From positions 8,397,501 to 8,461,500 of the forward strand of contig CM065392.1 in the NCBI GenBank assembly GCA_033060915.1: DNA of 64,000 bases, read 5' to 3'. Below the pieces are notes generated by a model. The model ran no database searches and was not told the origin of the DNA. It saw only the letters and a list, made by a program, of their open reading frames with translations. The translations under genes and the position numbers were made by a program. Source of the DNA: Euryodendron excelsum. Lineage: Eukaryota; Streptophyta; Magnoliopsida; Ericales; Pentaphylacaceae. Positions 36,801-48,088 of this stretch are shown in pieces. Position 1 is the stretch's first letter; each line of letters begins with the position of its first letter.

Positions 36801-37855
36801 AAAAACAAGTTTTGAGAAAGAGATTTTGAATGCAAGTTTGAAAGATGATTTTGATGCAAGTTTTGAAAACCACTTTGAAAACAAGTTTTGAAGGGATGAA
36901 TGAATATGATATGCACAATGCAAATAGGGTTGTGAACATGCAAGGTTAGGCTTTACCACATAATCAAGGGGGTCAAATCCATATAGTCTAAGGTTGAATT
37001 AGAAGAAAGCCCCCGATACAGTGACTTTCAAACATACTTTCTACACATGAATCGAGGGAGCCCTTATTTCAAGCATGCAAGAAAGGGAAGAAGAAGATAG
37101 AGGATTAACATAGAAGAAAACCCAAGTGGGTTAGAAGGAAGAAGAGAGGGGGGAAGTACATAAACAAAAAGAGAGAGCTTACCTGGTATTCTTCTTGTTT
37201 TCTTGCTTTGCTTTGCTTGATCGTTGAGAGCTTCCAAGTTGCAGCACCTTGAGTCTTCAATGGAGGCTTTGGAGGCTTGTGTATGAGTATATGGAGTGTG
37301 TATGGTGCTAGGGTTAAGTGTATGGTGACTAGAGTTTGAAAAGACTAAAGAGGCTAAGGTTTTGGAGAGACTTCGAGCTCTGTACTGAGTTTTCTAGACT
37401 GAGTTTCTGTACAGAGTTTCTGGACTGAGTTTTCAGATCCTTTTCACATAGGGGGAGGCTCTATATTTATAGACACAAGATTAGCTTGGCATCTATTGCA
37501 GTGGCGCTAGGGCAAAATTCCTTTTAAGGCCAAGCCAATTTTTGGCTTGGCATCACTACTAGTGGCACCAGTCACTTAGAAAAGTTTTAAGGGTGGCTAA
37601 CAACGTATCTTTCAACCCTTGATATGCAAGGCAAAAGATTTGGGCCATGTATTAGTGACTACTATGTAATTTTTGGCTTAGCTCCATTAGGAGTAATTCC
37701 GGAAGGTCCGAGAATGTTTCGGGAGGCTGGGAATAGTCCGTAAGGCTGGAAATGGGTAAAAACCCTTGAAATAGTATCCTGGAGGTAACAGACTTGAAAA
37801 ATAGTATCGGGATGGTCGACCGAGCTATTAGGGGTAAAACGGTTAACTAGACTGG

Positions 37856-38165
37856 AACACCACTGGAATAGACTTGGAATGACTCATGAGAGGACATGAA
37901 GGTTGGAAACACTATCTGAAGTGTTCCGAGGGATTGCCGGTTTGATACCTAAAGCCGGTGTGGTTAGAAAAGGCAACTGGCCCACTAGGGGTAAAACGGT
38001 CATTTTGCACCGAGTTTGCCGAAATAGACTTGGAATGTTCCAAAAATGTGCTAGAAGGTTGAGAATACTGTTAGAAGCATTCTTGGAAGGTGACCAGTTT
38101 AATACCCAGAGCCGGTGTGGTTCCCAAAGGCGCTCGAATGCCTAGGGACAAAATGATCATTTTGA
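37856..38165. repeat. Two-copy tandem repeat, about 150 bp
   Basis: AATAGACTTGGAATG occurs at 37868 and 38025. Each is followed by GAAGGTTG, a CCGGTTTGAT/CCAGTTTAAT phrase, AGCCGGTGTGGTT and a closing TCATTTTG. Confidence 0.85.
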
Positions 38166-38379
38166 CCGGATGGTCTCAGAATTGGTCCATAACCGACTGG
38201 AAGGCATTTGAACATGCCTGATCATCTTTGGGACGATCTTGGAAGGGTGGACTTACCGCTCTGTGGACTTATCGATCTGCCGACTTAGGTACTTTCTTGA
38301 GAAACGTGCTAGAAAAAGCCTAAGGGACAGTTTGGTCCATTTTCACTAAAGTGGGCTAGCAGGCACTGGTGTTGACCCA

Positions 38380-38595
38380 GGTTTTAAGTGTTTTCGCCAC
38401 TCTGACAGTCTGTGACGAGTTGGTTTTCAAAGGTATCTCATCCTTTAGTAAATATGTCATGGCCAAGTGGCGAATTCGGTCCCGTGACATAGGCGTTTGT
38501 TGGCAATTCCCAATGTCGACCTGTTTACGAGTGTTTCCACCACTCTGACGGTTGCAATGTTTGTAAGTGTTTTCGCCACTCCGACAGTGCGTGTT
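38380..38595. repeat. Three copies of a GTGTTTTCGCCACTCTGACAG motif
   Basis: Copies at about 38386, 38528 and 38567, each preceded by an AAG/GAG and differing at one to three bases; spacing is irregular (142 and 39 bp). Confidence 0.8.
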
Positions 38596-39215
38596 CATTC
38601 CGAAGACTCTCTGATCTCAGAAAGCTGCTAGGTGGACTTATCGTCTGAGGAATTAACTTTTTCGAAAGATGTGTCGAATAACAGATATTCTTCATTAGCA
38701 GGCTAGCAGGCACCAAAGGTAGACCGTTCTGCCATCTCAGGGACTTGGGTTCCATCCTGATAGATGGGTTTGAAGGAACTTATCGTTCCGAAGAGTTTTC
38801 TTAAAAAACGTGTTGGACTGGATGGTCTTACCGCTTGAGGGATTAACTTTCTCGAAAGGCATGCTGAATTTGATTTGAATTGGAATTGGACTTAAAATTG
38901 GATTTGAGACTAAAAAGGGGAGTTACCGTCTCTAGGAAGTGTGCCAACTGGAATAGGACCGAGCAATGCCGGAAAGAAATTTTGGTCATTTTGCCTCTAT
39001 TGGGCCCAATGGGCTCACAAAGCGATTGATTGACTGAATTGAGTTTGGAAAGATGGTTTTGACTTGAATGTGTCTGCGTCAGTTTAAATATAACTCCAGA
39101 TGGATCGGAGATTGCCGAGCAGGCAAAAATGGAGTGCTTATAATGGGCCGCCGTCAATGATGGCAATGCCAATGCGCAGGTTATCAGAGGTGCTTAGATG
39201 CCTCCAACATGATTT

Positions 39216-40192
39216 ATGCATGGTTTTTTAAACCCTGCTAGACAAATCTCACCATCGTGCATCGTCATACCCGTGCACCAGCAAACTTTGAATTTTAAAA
39301 TGAGCATGGTTCAAATGATACAACCTTTCCATAGTATGGGTTTTGAGAATCCATATCACCATATCAAGAACTTTGAGGAGGTCTGCCTCATGTTCTTAGA
39401 CAACAGTTGCCTCGAGGAGGTTCTTTGCCTCAAGCTTTTCCCATTTTCTCTTAAAGATAAAGCCAAGACCTTGATCAATTCTTTACGACCTATGTCCATT
39501 ACTTCATGGAACATGCTACAAGCCGAGTTCCTACAGAAATTCTTTCCCGAGCACCGTACAGAGGTAATTCGTCACCAGATTTCTCAGTTTACGCCTTGTG
39601 AGAGTGAGACATTCTTTCAAAGTTGGGAGCGTTATAAGGCTCTCTTGAATTCCTGTCCTCACCATGGTTTCGAGTCTTACCGTATAATCAATAAATTTTA
39701 TTCTTCATTAACGTCGCAGCTAAAGCGTTTGGTGGAGACTATGTGTAGTGGTGATTTTTATGATAAATTTCCTAAAGAGGCTTTTAGCTACTTCGATTAT
39801 TTGGCTGACACTAAGAGAGATTGGGAGACCATAGGAACCCAGAATACTGAGTGTAGACAAAGTGGTCAGGGGAGTGGTAAGTTCACATTGACTTTGGTAG
39901 ATGATATGATTGCTAAGCCAGGTGTCCTTACCAGACAAATAGAAATGCTAGCACTTAAGTAAGTGAAAAGTGTCTCTGTGGACCCGCAATTCGCAACACC
40001 CTGTGGTGTGTGCAATGATGTGACCTATGTTACCAATGATTGTCCTGGTATCCTTGTTTTTAGGGAAGTTTTGCATGCTCAAGGTAATGTAGTTGACCAG
40101 TTTAAAAAGCCGTATCCAACCAAAGGGGCCAAGGGAACCCTTACTTGAGAACTTACAATCCAGGGCGGCGCAATCACCCTAACCTTAGTTTT
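39216..40192 (+). pseudogene. Decayed gag of the LTR element (Athila/Tat-like)
   Basis: ENPYHHIKNFEEVC opens a Retrotrans_gag-type domain: LKLFPFSLKDKAKTLINSL, EFLQKFFPEHRTEVIRHQI, QSWERYKALLNSCPHHGF and TMCSGDFYDK are characteristic words of Athila/Tat gag. A stop at 39960-39962 is followed in the same frame by CGVCNDVTYVTNDCP, a degenerate zinc-knuckle region. Near 40140 the frame shifts and the diagnostic YNPGRRNHPNLSF motif is read, running straight into a poly-G tract where the family has Trp-Gly-Gly codons. Gag would form the virus-like particle core of the element. The copy is inactive. Confidence 0.85.
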
Positions 40193-40201
40193 GGGGGGGG
40201 T

Positions 40202-40229
<28 letters not shown>
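40193..40229 (+). repeat. Poly-G tract inside the gag-protease region
   Basis: 8 G, one T, then 28 G. It falls exactly at the SWGG codons that follow the gag YNPG-RNHPN motif, so it probably grew by slippage from TGG-GG-type codons. Confidence 0.9.
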
Positions 40230-40235
<6 letters not shown>

Positions 40236-41681
40236 CAATACTGCTTCACAATAATATCAAGCGCCACTTCAATAGTACTAAGCTTCATCGCATCACAGCC
40301 CTGCACAACATCACCACGAGCTTCCACATCTTACTAAGCACCCCATAAGTGGTCACTCGAGGATAGTTTGTCATAATTCATGCAAACGCAAAGTGGTTTG
40401 AATAACAACATTCAACAATTCATGCAAATACAGGGTGGGGTAAATGTGAGGGTTGACAAGACTTTGGAGCAACAAAGTCGCACTGTGGATGACATAAAGA
40501 GTCAGCTGACTCTAGTGACATAGACTTTGACTATTCTCAAGAAGGGACATTTCCCAGCTAAACCCCAGCCTAATCCTACTAGGGAAGCACACATGGGTGA
40601 GGTTATTCTTGACCCTAACACATCCCACAAGCAAGTTCATGCTATCACTACTCCACGAAGTGAAAAAATCATTTGAAAACCAAATACCAATTTTAAGGTT
40701 AATGACTCAATGGGTAATGGGGTGGATAACCTAAGAGAAAATTCTAGCACACCTGAGAGAAAGAAAGAGAAAGTTGTTGAAGATGAAAAGCCTGAGGAGA
40801 GTGAGAAAGAGGTGTTATCTCATGTACCATTCCCTCATAGATTGACCAGACCCAAGCATGAATTAATAAATTCTGAAATCTATGAGTTGTTCAAACAGGT
40901 CAAGGTAAACATCCCTCTCCTTGATGCTATAAAATAGATTCCCTCATATGCCAAGTTTTTAAAAGACTCGTGTATTGTCAAAAAGAGATTGCATGTTAAA
41001 GGGGATGTTTTGTTGGCTAAGCAAGCTAGCACTATCTTACAGTCCAAGGTCACCACTACCAAGTATAAGGACCCTAGTTGTCCAACTATCTCTTGTATGA
41101 TTGGAAACCACAAAATAGACCATGCTTTACTTGATTTGGGAGCTAATGTCAACTTGCTCCCTTATTCTATCTATTAGTAGCTAGGTTTAGGAGAGTTGTA
41201 TCCCACTCACATCATTCTTGAGCTCGTTGATCAATCTATTCGGGTGCCTAGGGGTATGGTGGAGGATGTTCTCATCCAGGTTGATAAGTTTTACTTCCCT
41301 GTGGACTTTATCATTATTGACACTCAACCTATAGTGAGCCTTAGTGCTTAAGCTCTAATTCCAGTCATTTTGGGCAGACCCTTCCTAGCTACATCTAATG
41401 CCCTAATTGATTGCAGGAATGGGGTCCTGAAACTGTCTTTCAATAATTTGATTGCTAAACTGAATATCTTTAATGCGAGCAAGCAATTGGGTGAGTGTGA
41501 ATATATAAGGGAAATAAACTTTATTGACAACTTAGTGGATGACCATCTGGAGAGCGAGTGCATTAAAGGTCAAATAGAGCAAGTTTTGGTGAGGAATGAG
41601 CCTTATGATTGGTTAGAATGTGATCAGTTTGAGTGTACCAAAACAATGAGTGATGGGGTGAAGGTAGGGCAATGCCTGTGA
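40228..41681 (+). pseudogene. Gag C-terminus and aspartic protease of the LTR element
   Basis: After the poly-G come a Gln/His-rich tail, a linker (GEVILDPNTSHKQVHAITTP), an acidic Lys/Glu stretch, then PFPHRLTRPKHELINSEIYE and KVNIPLLDAIK. The retropepsin follows: ALLDLGANVNLLPYSIY holds the catalytic DLGA, with Asn where most relatives have Ser, and VILGRPFLATSNALIDCRNG closes the domain. From about 40440 on, one frame stays open except for in-frame stops: 40521 TAG, 40935 TAG, 41175 TAG, 41178 TAG, 41349 TAA, plus one TGA at about 40674. In the frame just after the poly-G there are three more (40252 TAA, 40273 TAG, 40279 TAA). Most lie where relatives carry Gln. There is no polymerase downstream. 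Confidence 0.85.
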
Positions 41682-41827
41682 GTGGTTCAATGGCCCCCTT
41701 ATTTCGAACCACCTCCTGATTGAAGACTAGCAATTCTTGGTAGTGTATATTAATTATGTTAGTTATTTTTAGGTTTTTGTTAATTTCTATGTTGTTATTT
41801 TATTTTTAGAGTTTCTCCGTAGTTTTT

Positions 41828-41837
<10 letters not shown>

Positions 41838-41858
<21 letters not shown>

Positions 41859-41860
41859 GG
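41838..41860. repeat. Poly-G tract, 23 bases, preceded by poly-T
   Basis: Fifteen T (41823-41837) followed directly by 23 G on the plus strand. Confidence 0.95.
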
Positions 41861-41967
41861 TGTCGTACTTGGTCTTTCTTCCCTCATTCCCGAGAGTCTT
41901 TGTTTGTTCTTCTTGTTTTTTTTATTTTTTATTTTCTTGCATTGAGGACATTACATGATTTTTGTTT

Positions 41968-41981
41968 GGGGGGGGGGGGGG
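41968..41981. repeat. Poly-G tract, 14 bases
   Basis: Fourteen G after TTTTTGTTT, 107 bases downstream of the longer tract. Confidence 0.95.
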
Positions 41982-43857
41982 TGAACTAGTTTTAATAGTT
42001 TTCATTTTGTTTTGTGTTGAATTTTTTTGAAAAAATAAAAAAAAAACATAAAAAGTTTTCTTTAGATACTTTATGGATTTGATCATGTTGTATTGATGGA
42101 TATGCTTATTAGCTGTGACATAGTAGATGAGTGTTCTTTGGTTTGAGTGGATGATTAGGAGTATTGTGCTCCAATGCTTGCCTAAGTAACTAAACATGCA
42201 GGTTTTATTGATATATTCTTTTTTATTTACATTGAGAATTGCGACAACAGGTTTACTCTCATCTACCTTATTTTTCCTATTGGAGCTTAATCATTGTGCA
42301 GCTTATCATATCATTTCAAGTGATCATGTCTATGATGTTTAGTGGATGAATGTCTATAGATCAATTTGAATGTAATCGTGAGGATTGGAATATTTAATGC
42401 TAATGTAGAGTGATGAATGTATTATTACTTTTCGAGTTGTTCTTTTAACCTTAACATAACTGTTAAAGTTTATCAAAGATACATGAGTTTGGAGAATGAT
42501 ATTTGGTTGCACCATCATTACATAAGAATTCAACATTGGTTGTTGAGTAATTTGGATTTGTGAATGTGTGGAGATTTTTTACCTTATGAGCTTTGAAGCC
42601 ATAATATTTTTCTAAGTGTCTATATTAACTCTTGAATTAATTATTTCATATCTCTTTCATTCAATAACTTAATTATTCTTGATTTGATTTATATGTAACT
42701 ATTTTGAGTGTTTAAAGGTTGTGAACTTGATGTGATTAAGTGTGTACATTTTTGGACATGAAACTTGGTCCGTCTTTCTCATTTTGAGCCATAGATTTTC
42801 TTGTTGAAATCATTCTCTTGAAACCATTTTTAGCCTTCATTTGATTGATCTTTGTTTGACTGCACCAATGTCAAAATATTTCCCCATCTAAGAATACAAG
42901 TATGTTCATTTGTTAAAAGTTGAGTTGAAAATAAAGAAGGGTGATATGTTTGTGATGAGATTGTGAAAAAGAGAAGTCAACAAATAAAGCAAAAGAAGGA
43001 AAGTACAAGAAAAAGAATGGAGAGGTTGGGTGTTTAAACAGAAAAAGAAAAAAAATAGAAAAAAAAAAGAACAAAATATTGAATGAAATTGGGGAATTGG
43101 AATTGTGTACTTATTTTTCACTTCATATCTTGATCATGCATGTTTTGAGTCAATTATCATTTTATTTTCTACCCTATACCTCTTAGCCGTGTTTTATCCT
43201 TGAAAGTCCTTATTGATCCAAAATGTGCATAACTGGTGTTTTGGAGTTATTAAGTTAAGTTCATATACTTTTGAATGCTCGATTGGTTTTTATATTGACT
43301 ATTCTTTCATGAAGCTATGCTAAGTTGGATATACAGACATTTTACCGATTCTTGTAATCGGATAGCTCTCTTGTTTTCCTAAGCATTTACTCTTAGTAAT
43401 GAGCTTTCCATTGTGAATACCTTGTGTTTCTATTATTTCTGAGTGTATGCCTAGTGAGGTTTGAATCAAAGTTTTAAAATTTAGATTGCTTGATTTTTTT
43501 TGTTGATCTATGATGTTCTGATGTTCATACACTAGTATTGAATCCCTTCTATGTTATTTGAGATTTGTTCAAACTTTTATGTTAGAGTTTAAGATGAGTT
43601 GGGATTTAATGATTCATTTTGACTCCTATATGATATTAATTGTTCTAATTACTTTTGAGTGCAGGAAAGTTGTGATATTTATGGGTACCATCACTGAAAA
43701 CCCTCACGAAACTATACTCGTCCACTAGGATAACCTAGAAGTTTAAAGACTTGATGCATATATTAAATGTATATGTGATCCCTACGAAAGTGGAGTTTTA
43801 TTTCATCTAAAGTTTAGTAGTTTTGCTAGGGTTTAGAAAAAGTTAAGTTAGGGCGTG

Positions 43858-45239
43858 TGATTACATTGTTAAAGTGTAACTCATTCGCTTCAATTTATAC
43901 TTTGTTAGTCTTAGAATAATGTTATATTTATGTTTTTAGTCTAATAAAGTTTATTTGGATATTTTATAGGGTTTTGAAGTGAATTGAAGCATTAAGGAGT
44001 GTTTGGGAGCATTTAGAAAAGAAATCGGGACAAAAGAACAAAATTGGCCAAACTTGACAAGAATATCCGGACATGTGTCCAAACACCGTAGAGTGATGTA
44101 ACGATGTCCAGACACATGTTCGAACACTCTGGAAAACTTCAAAACCTTGAATCAAGAACAAAGTCGGGATATCCGTTCACTTGTGGGAATGTGAGGAATG
44201 TCTGGACACATGTCCAAACACCCTGAGAAACTTTAGAGGCTCAAATCGCTAACAAAGTTAGGATGTCTGAACACATCTGGGAAGGTGACAGATGTGTCCG
44301 GACACCCTGTACAACTTTTGCAACCTTCACTTTTTGGATTCCGAAACTTGAGCAGAGAGTCCGAACACCCATGGGAGTTGATATAGTGTCCAAACACCTA
44401 TCCGAACACCCTACGGAGATCTAACTTTTTATGTAATTTTAAACCTATAGATAATTGCTTGTAAACCCTAATTCGGGGGGTTGAGTTTGAGACTTTGTTT
44501 TTAGACTTGGAGATAGTATTACAAAGCTTTCATATTGTCTTCTTTCATAAGATTAATAATATTCTTGTCTTTGATTCCATTACTTTCAATACAAACTTTA
44601 GATTTCATTATATTCATGAGTAGCTAATTCTCCTTCTTGGCGAGGGACATGAAAGTTGTTCGAGAATTGATGATTTAACAAGGTGTTCAGTTGGGCTATT
44701 TTAATTCATCTTTTAAATAAGGAATCTTTTTTTTCTTTCAAAATCAAAGGTTTGTAATGATACCTTTGAGTGTTCATACACGATGTTAATCTCATATGGG
44801 TGTTTCTTAGATCCCTAATATGGACGCTTAGAATGTATTTTCTAAAAATATTGAATGAAGTTAATTTAGATTTCAAATTGATTTTAACTGCTAAATCATC
44901 CAATTCAACGTCATAAGTTGTTGTTGAATTGAGTTAAAAAAAATACCTTAGAAAATTATCATTCTTCTAAGCAATTGAATCATTCTAAGCCAAGATCCTC
45001 TTTTACTTATTTAAACCCTCGCTTTTATTCTGACATTAGATAATCAATCTCTTCAAACAAAAATCATTTTTTTTTTTTTATCTTTTTGGAGTTGTTTTTG
45101 TGGGTTCTTAACTGTTCAAAGTGAGAATTTCTATACACAATGCTATTTCTCTGTGGATCGACCTCAGACTTTACCGAGTTTTATTATTACATTGCGACCG
45201 TACATTGGTAGATTTTATCACACGTTTTTTGAGAGATCA
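43858..45239 (+). repeat. 3' LTR
   Basis: Begins TGATTACATT and ends GAGATCA, then the ATATA target duplication. It aligns over its full length with 32611-33993, including the TGTCCGGACA-type array (about 44065-44405). Confidence 0.92.
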
Positions 45240-45244
45240 ATATA

Positions 45245-47376
45245 TAGTAGCTTTTTTTGTTCTCTCCGTCTTTCTATGGCACCTTTAGCTATTTTTCCTA
45301 GCATGCATAAGTCTTTTGTCAAATTAAATTCTGTTTCATAATCAAGCAGCCTCATTTTTGTTTATGAGGTCATAGCCATTAAAATATCTGAATCTCATAG
45401 TCTTATTAACAGTGAAGGAGATTAACATTTTAGTCTCTGGACAAGTAGAAAGGTATGAACCTCTTAAGTTCCTCCATTGTGAAAATGCTACTTGGGAGGT
45501 TTTAGAACTTTTGTGACATTACAAGTATTACGTCATTGAAAAAGTCTTTGCAAACATTAAAGAAAGAGAGAGAGAGTCCCTTTTACTAGTTACACCGTGT
45601 TTAGGATAACCTTCTGACTTGTGCTTTTATTTTCCTCCACTCTCTCTTGTGCAAAATGAAAACATTCAAGTTTTGCCATCATGATAACTATTTGTCTTGT
45701 AGTGTCAACAATTTAATATGTAGGTTAAGGCACCTTTTTTTTTTTTTTTAAGATGGCATGCTTCAAAGCACTCTAAAATATTGCAATTTATATGTCCCCG
45801 TCTAAGATGCATGCTTAGAAATTTCTAGGTACATGGAATATCTATGCTATAGAATACAATAGTTTATTTTAATATCCTGAAGCTGAGAACTTTAAGTAAA
45901 ATGTGTTCTTATATACGGAGTTGCTTTACTGTCCCAAGTTTGGTTCCATGGGGCCAACCTTTGTGACATGAACTCATGCGATATATTCGCAGTGTGTATG
46001 TAGGATTCATGTGACATATTGCTCTATTCATAAGTTTTTGGATATGCCAACACTAATAAAATGTTTATGTCCTAAAAAATCAGGCAGCAGAAATATAGGG
46101 CAAATTCTGAAGAAACAAAATACATTAGGAATTGACTGAAGGAGGCTTATAACCTAAAAAAATTGAAGTACTAAAACAATAAAGAGTGAATGAATCCTTT
46201 AGTGTCTCGTGGTTGAAATATAAGGGAGAAGAGAAACCTATATTGTTTTTAACTTTTTATGCAATAACTTGTTTCTCTCCTGCGTTGGCTTACTCTATCT
46301 CTAGAAAATATTGTAGAGTTACAGTTTCATATTTCTTCATCCCCCTTCCTCTGTGTCCTGCACCCATACCCACCTTTTGTCTTGTGTCTCGTGTCATTCC
46401 TGACTATTGATTAAATCAGAAAAAAGACAGGGTCATAGGTAATTGATTCAACTGTTGGTTCGATCATAATTAAATTGTAACATTGTAATTATGTCATAAA
46501 GATATTAAATTTATAAATAAATATATAAATTAAAGTAGGTATTAAAGTAACAAAAATTACCTAAACCCAATTTTTCTTAGATATTTCTTCTAACAATTTT
46601 CTTTATTTCTTGTAAAAGATGAAGAACTAGGAGCCAGAGTTTGTAAACTCTATTATGGATGCCTCACAAAATTCATCTTGTAAGCATTATCCATAATGTC
46701 TTCATGAACTTAGCAAGTCCAACAAACACACAACCTATAATAAGATGGAAAAGTGAAGTTTTTTCACGTTACAACTTTCGATGATATTAGTCCCAAAGTA
46801 CTTCCAATAAATGTAGAGCTAATTGACAATTCAATCAATACAGTGAAATTTTATTTCACTTGTCCAATGATGTCCCAAAAAAATAAGAAGAAGAAAGGAA
46901 CAAAGATAGAAATACAAAATCCATGTGCAAAGCATATCTAGTTTGTCATTAATTAGAGGACATCATTACTCCTTGAATCCTGTTTTAGCATTAAAGAATC
47001 ATATACTATTATTTTATATGATTTGAACCTAAATGTAAAGTTAAATATTATTTATATTATAATTTATGTATATGTATATGTATAAAATATATGTATTAGA
47101 TATAGTGGAGTGGTTGCCAAACCACTATTTTTGGGGCTGCGTGTGTATTACACACTTTTGAAAAGGGGAGACAAGAATAGGAGGGGAAAAGTCTCATTTG
47201 TTGTAAATCAGAGGGGAGTGGGGAGAAAGAGATAGAGAGGTAAAGAAAACCACTTGAGGAAGGAAAATCTCGCTTGCAGCCATGGTAGCCGAAAACCCCA
47301 CCCACTTTTTTTGACCATAATTATGGCCACCGGCTACACTCCCACATTTACAACCCTTTTAAGATGATTATGTCAC

Positions 47377-47416
<40 letters not shown>

Positions 47417-47814
47417 GGCAGGCTAGATATAGAGGCTATCAGAGATGTTTCTGTCGTTAAATGGGGAACCGAAAAGATCTAAAACTGAACCCTAAGTTGT
47501 GACGGTTCGCTACCAAACGGCCCTAGCGAACCATCATGATTCAAACGAGTGGGCAGTTCAATCATTGTTTTAGATGATTTTCAAAAAAAATAAACTGGTT
47601 TGTAATCTTGAACAGTTTGAGTCAATGTACAGATAAATCAACTTTTTCTAAGTGTTCTCTTCACCAATGTGTGAGGAGTTCACTTCTAATGCCGAGATTC
47701 AATATCTTTGGAAGGTTATATAGGAAAGCATTTCGGTTTTAGTTGTTTATTGGTTTAAATTAAAGGTGATATTTTGTTGGTTATTGGGTTGGCCAGTTGT
47801 ATAGCATATGTATA
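45245..47814. other. Remnant DNA between two insertions; no gene
   Basis: Probably old intron or flank of the PRP4-like pseudogene. No WD40 words are found on either strand. A segment at 46087-46158 matches 54899-54970 in direct orientation and reads weakly as protein (QKYRANSEETKYIRN, then KEAYNLKKLK). A (GT)n(GA)n microsatellite lies at 47377-47416. Confidence 0.5.
47377..47416. repeat. (GT)n(GA)n compound microsatellite
   Basis: About eight GT units followed by about twelve GA units. Confidence 0.9.
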
Positions 47815-47905
47815 AGATCAGATCACTTGAAGGACTAAGACATAGATTACATGAGCTTTTATTACATTAGTTTACATCCATTTAAGGCAATAACTCCTGA
47901 AATTC

Positions 47906-48088
47906 TTAAGCATGTAAGTAGTGTCTGACTAGAGATGCTTCTTTGAGATGCTTCTTTTCGCTGCTTTTCTCCTCCGCTTTCAGACAAGTGTTCAGAATGT
48001 AAAATATGTTTACAAGTATGACTGCTCCAAGTTGCAGGTATGAGTAAATCAGCTTATCATCGTCAGAGACATTGTCAGTGGACTTCAA
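47906..48088 (-). pseudogene. Unidentified coding remnant in arm A
   Basis: TDNVSDDDKLIYSYLQLGAV ... CLKAEEKSSEKKHLKEASLV then RHYLHA and a stop. A diverged copy of the same module, NVSNDNKFLYSYVQAG, a stop, then ...LTTSLKMSYPSLSL, lies upstream on the same strand (about 48330-48190). The other arm codes VYSYLKLG and GVGHYLHA (54494-54685, plus). A repeated module of about 38 residues is therefore present up to four times. I do not recognise the family. Confidence 0.4.

Larger units (their letters stand above)
34020..39215 (+). other. Long non-coding leader of the LTR element
   Basis: 34600-36900 is a purine-rich array built from TTTGAAAA/GATTTGAAAAAG words on one strand. 37000-39200 is more complex and contains two tandem duplications. 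No open frame resembles a protein. Large leaders with tandem repeats are known from Athila/Tat-type elements; the function, if any, is unknown. Confidence 0.7.
41700..43857 (+). other. Non-coding 3' internal region of the LTR element
   Basis: Where pol would be expected there is AT-rich DNA without polymerase or integrase words on either strand. It contains a T15-G23 tract and a G14 tract. A purine-rich GGGTTTAGAAAAAGTTAAG lies about 20 bases before the 3' LTR and could be the polypurine tract. Confidence 0.75.
32611..45239 (+). mobile_element. LTR retrotransposon, Athila/Tat-like, gag-protease only, 12.6 kb
   Basis: Direct LTRs of 1383 and 1382 bp start with TG; the 3' copy ends in CA. The 5-bp target duplication ATATA lies at 32606-32610 and 45240-45244. 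A PBS-like site follows the 5' LTR. Inside there is a 5-kb non-coding leader with simple-sequence arrays, a decayed gag and an aspartic protease. I find no reverse transcriptase, RNase H or integrase anywhere between 41700 and 43857, so the element was non-autonomous. In the two stretches of about 100 bases I compared, the LTRs differ at roughly 8-14 percent, mostly transitions, so it is old. It sits in what was an intron of the PRP4-like pseudogene. Confidence 0.92.

Noticed and set aside
38380..38595. Spaced repeats that might be CRISPR-like
   Set aside because: Spacing is irregular, the repeats differ, there are only three, and they lie in a plant retroelement leader.
40145..40348. Gly-rich 67-residue frame as a gene
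   Set aside because: It is a frame-shifted gag piece (YNPG-RNHPN) running into a poly-G tract, not an independent gene.
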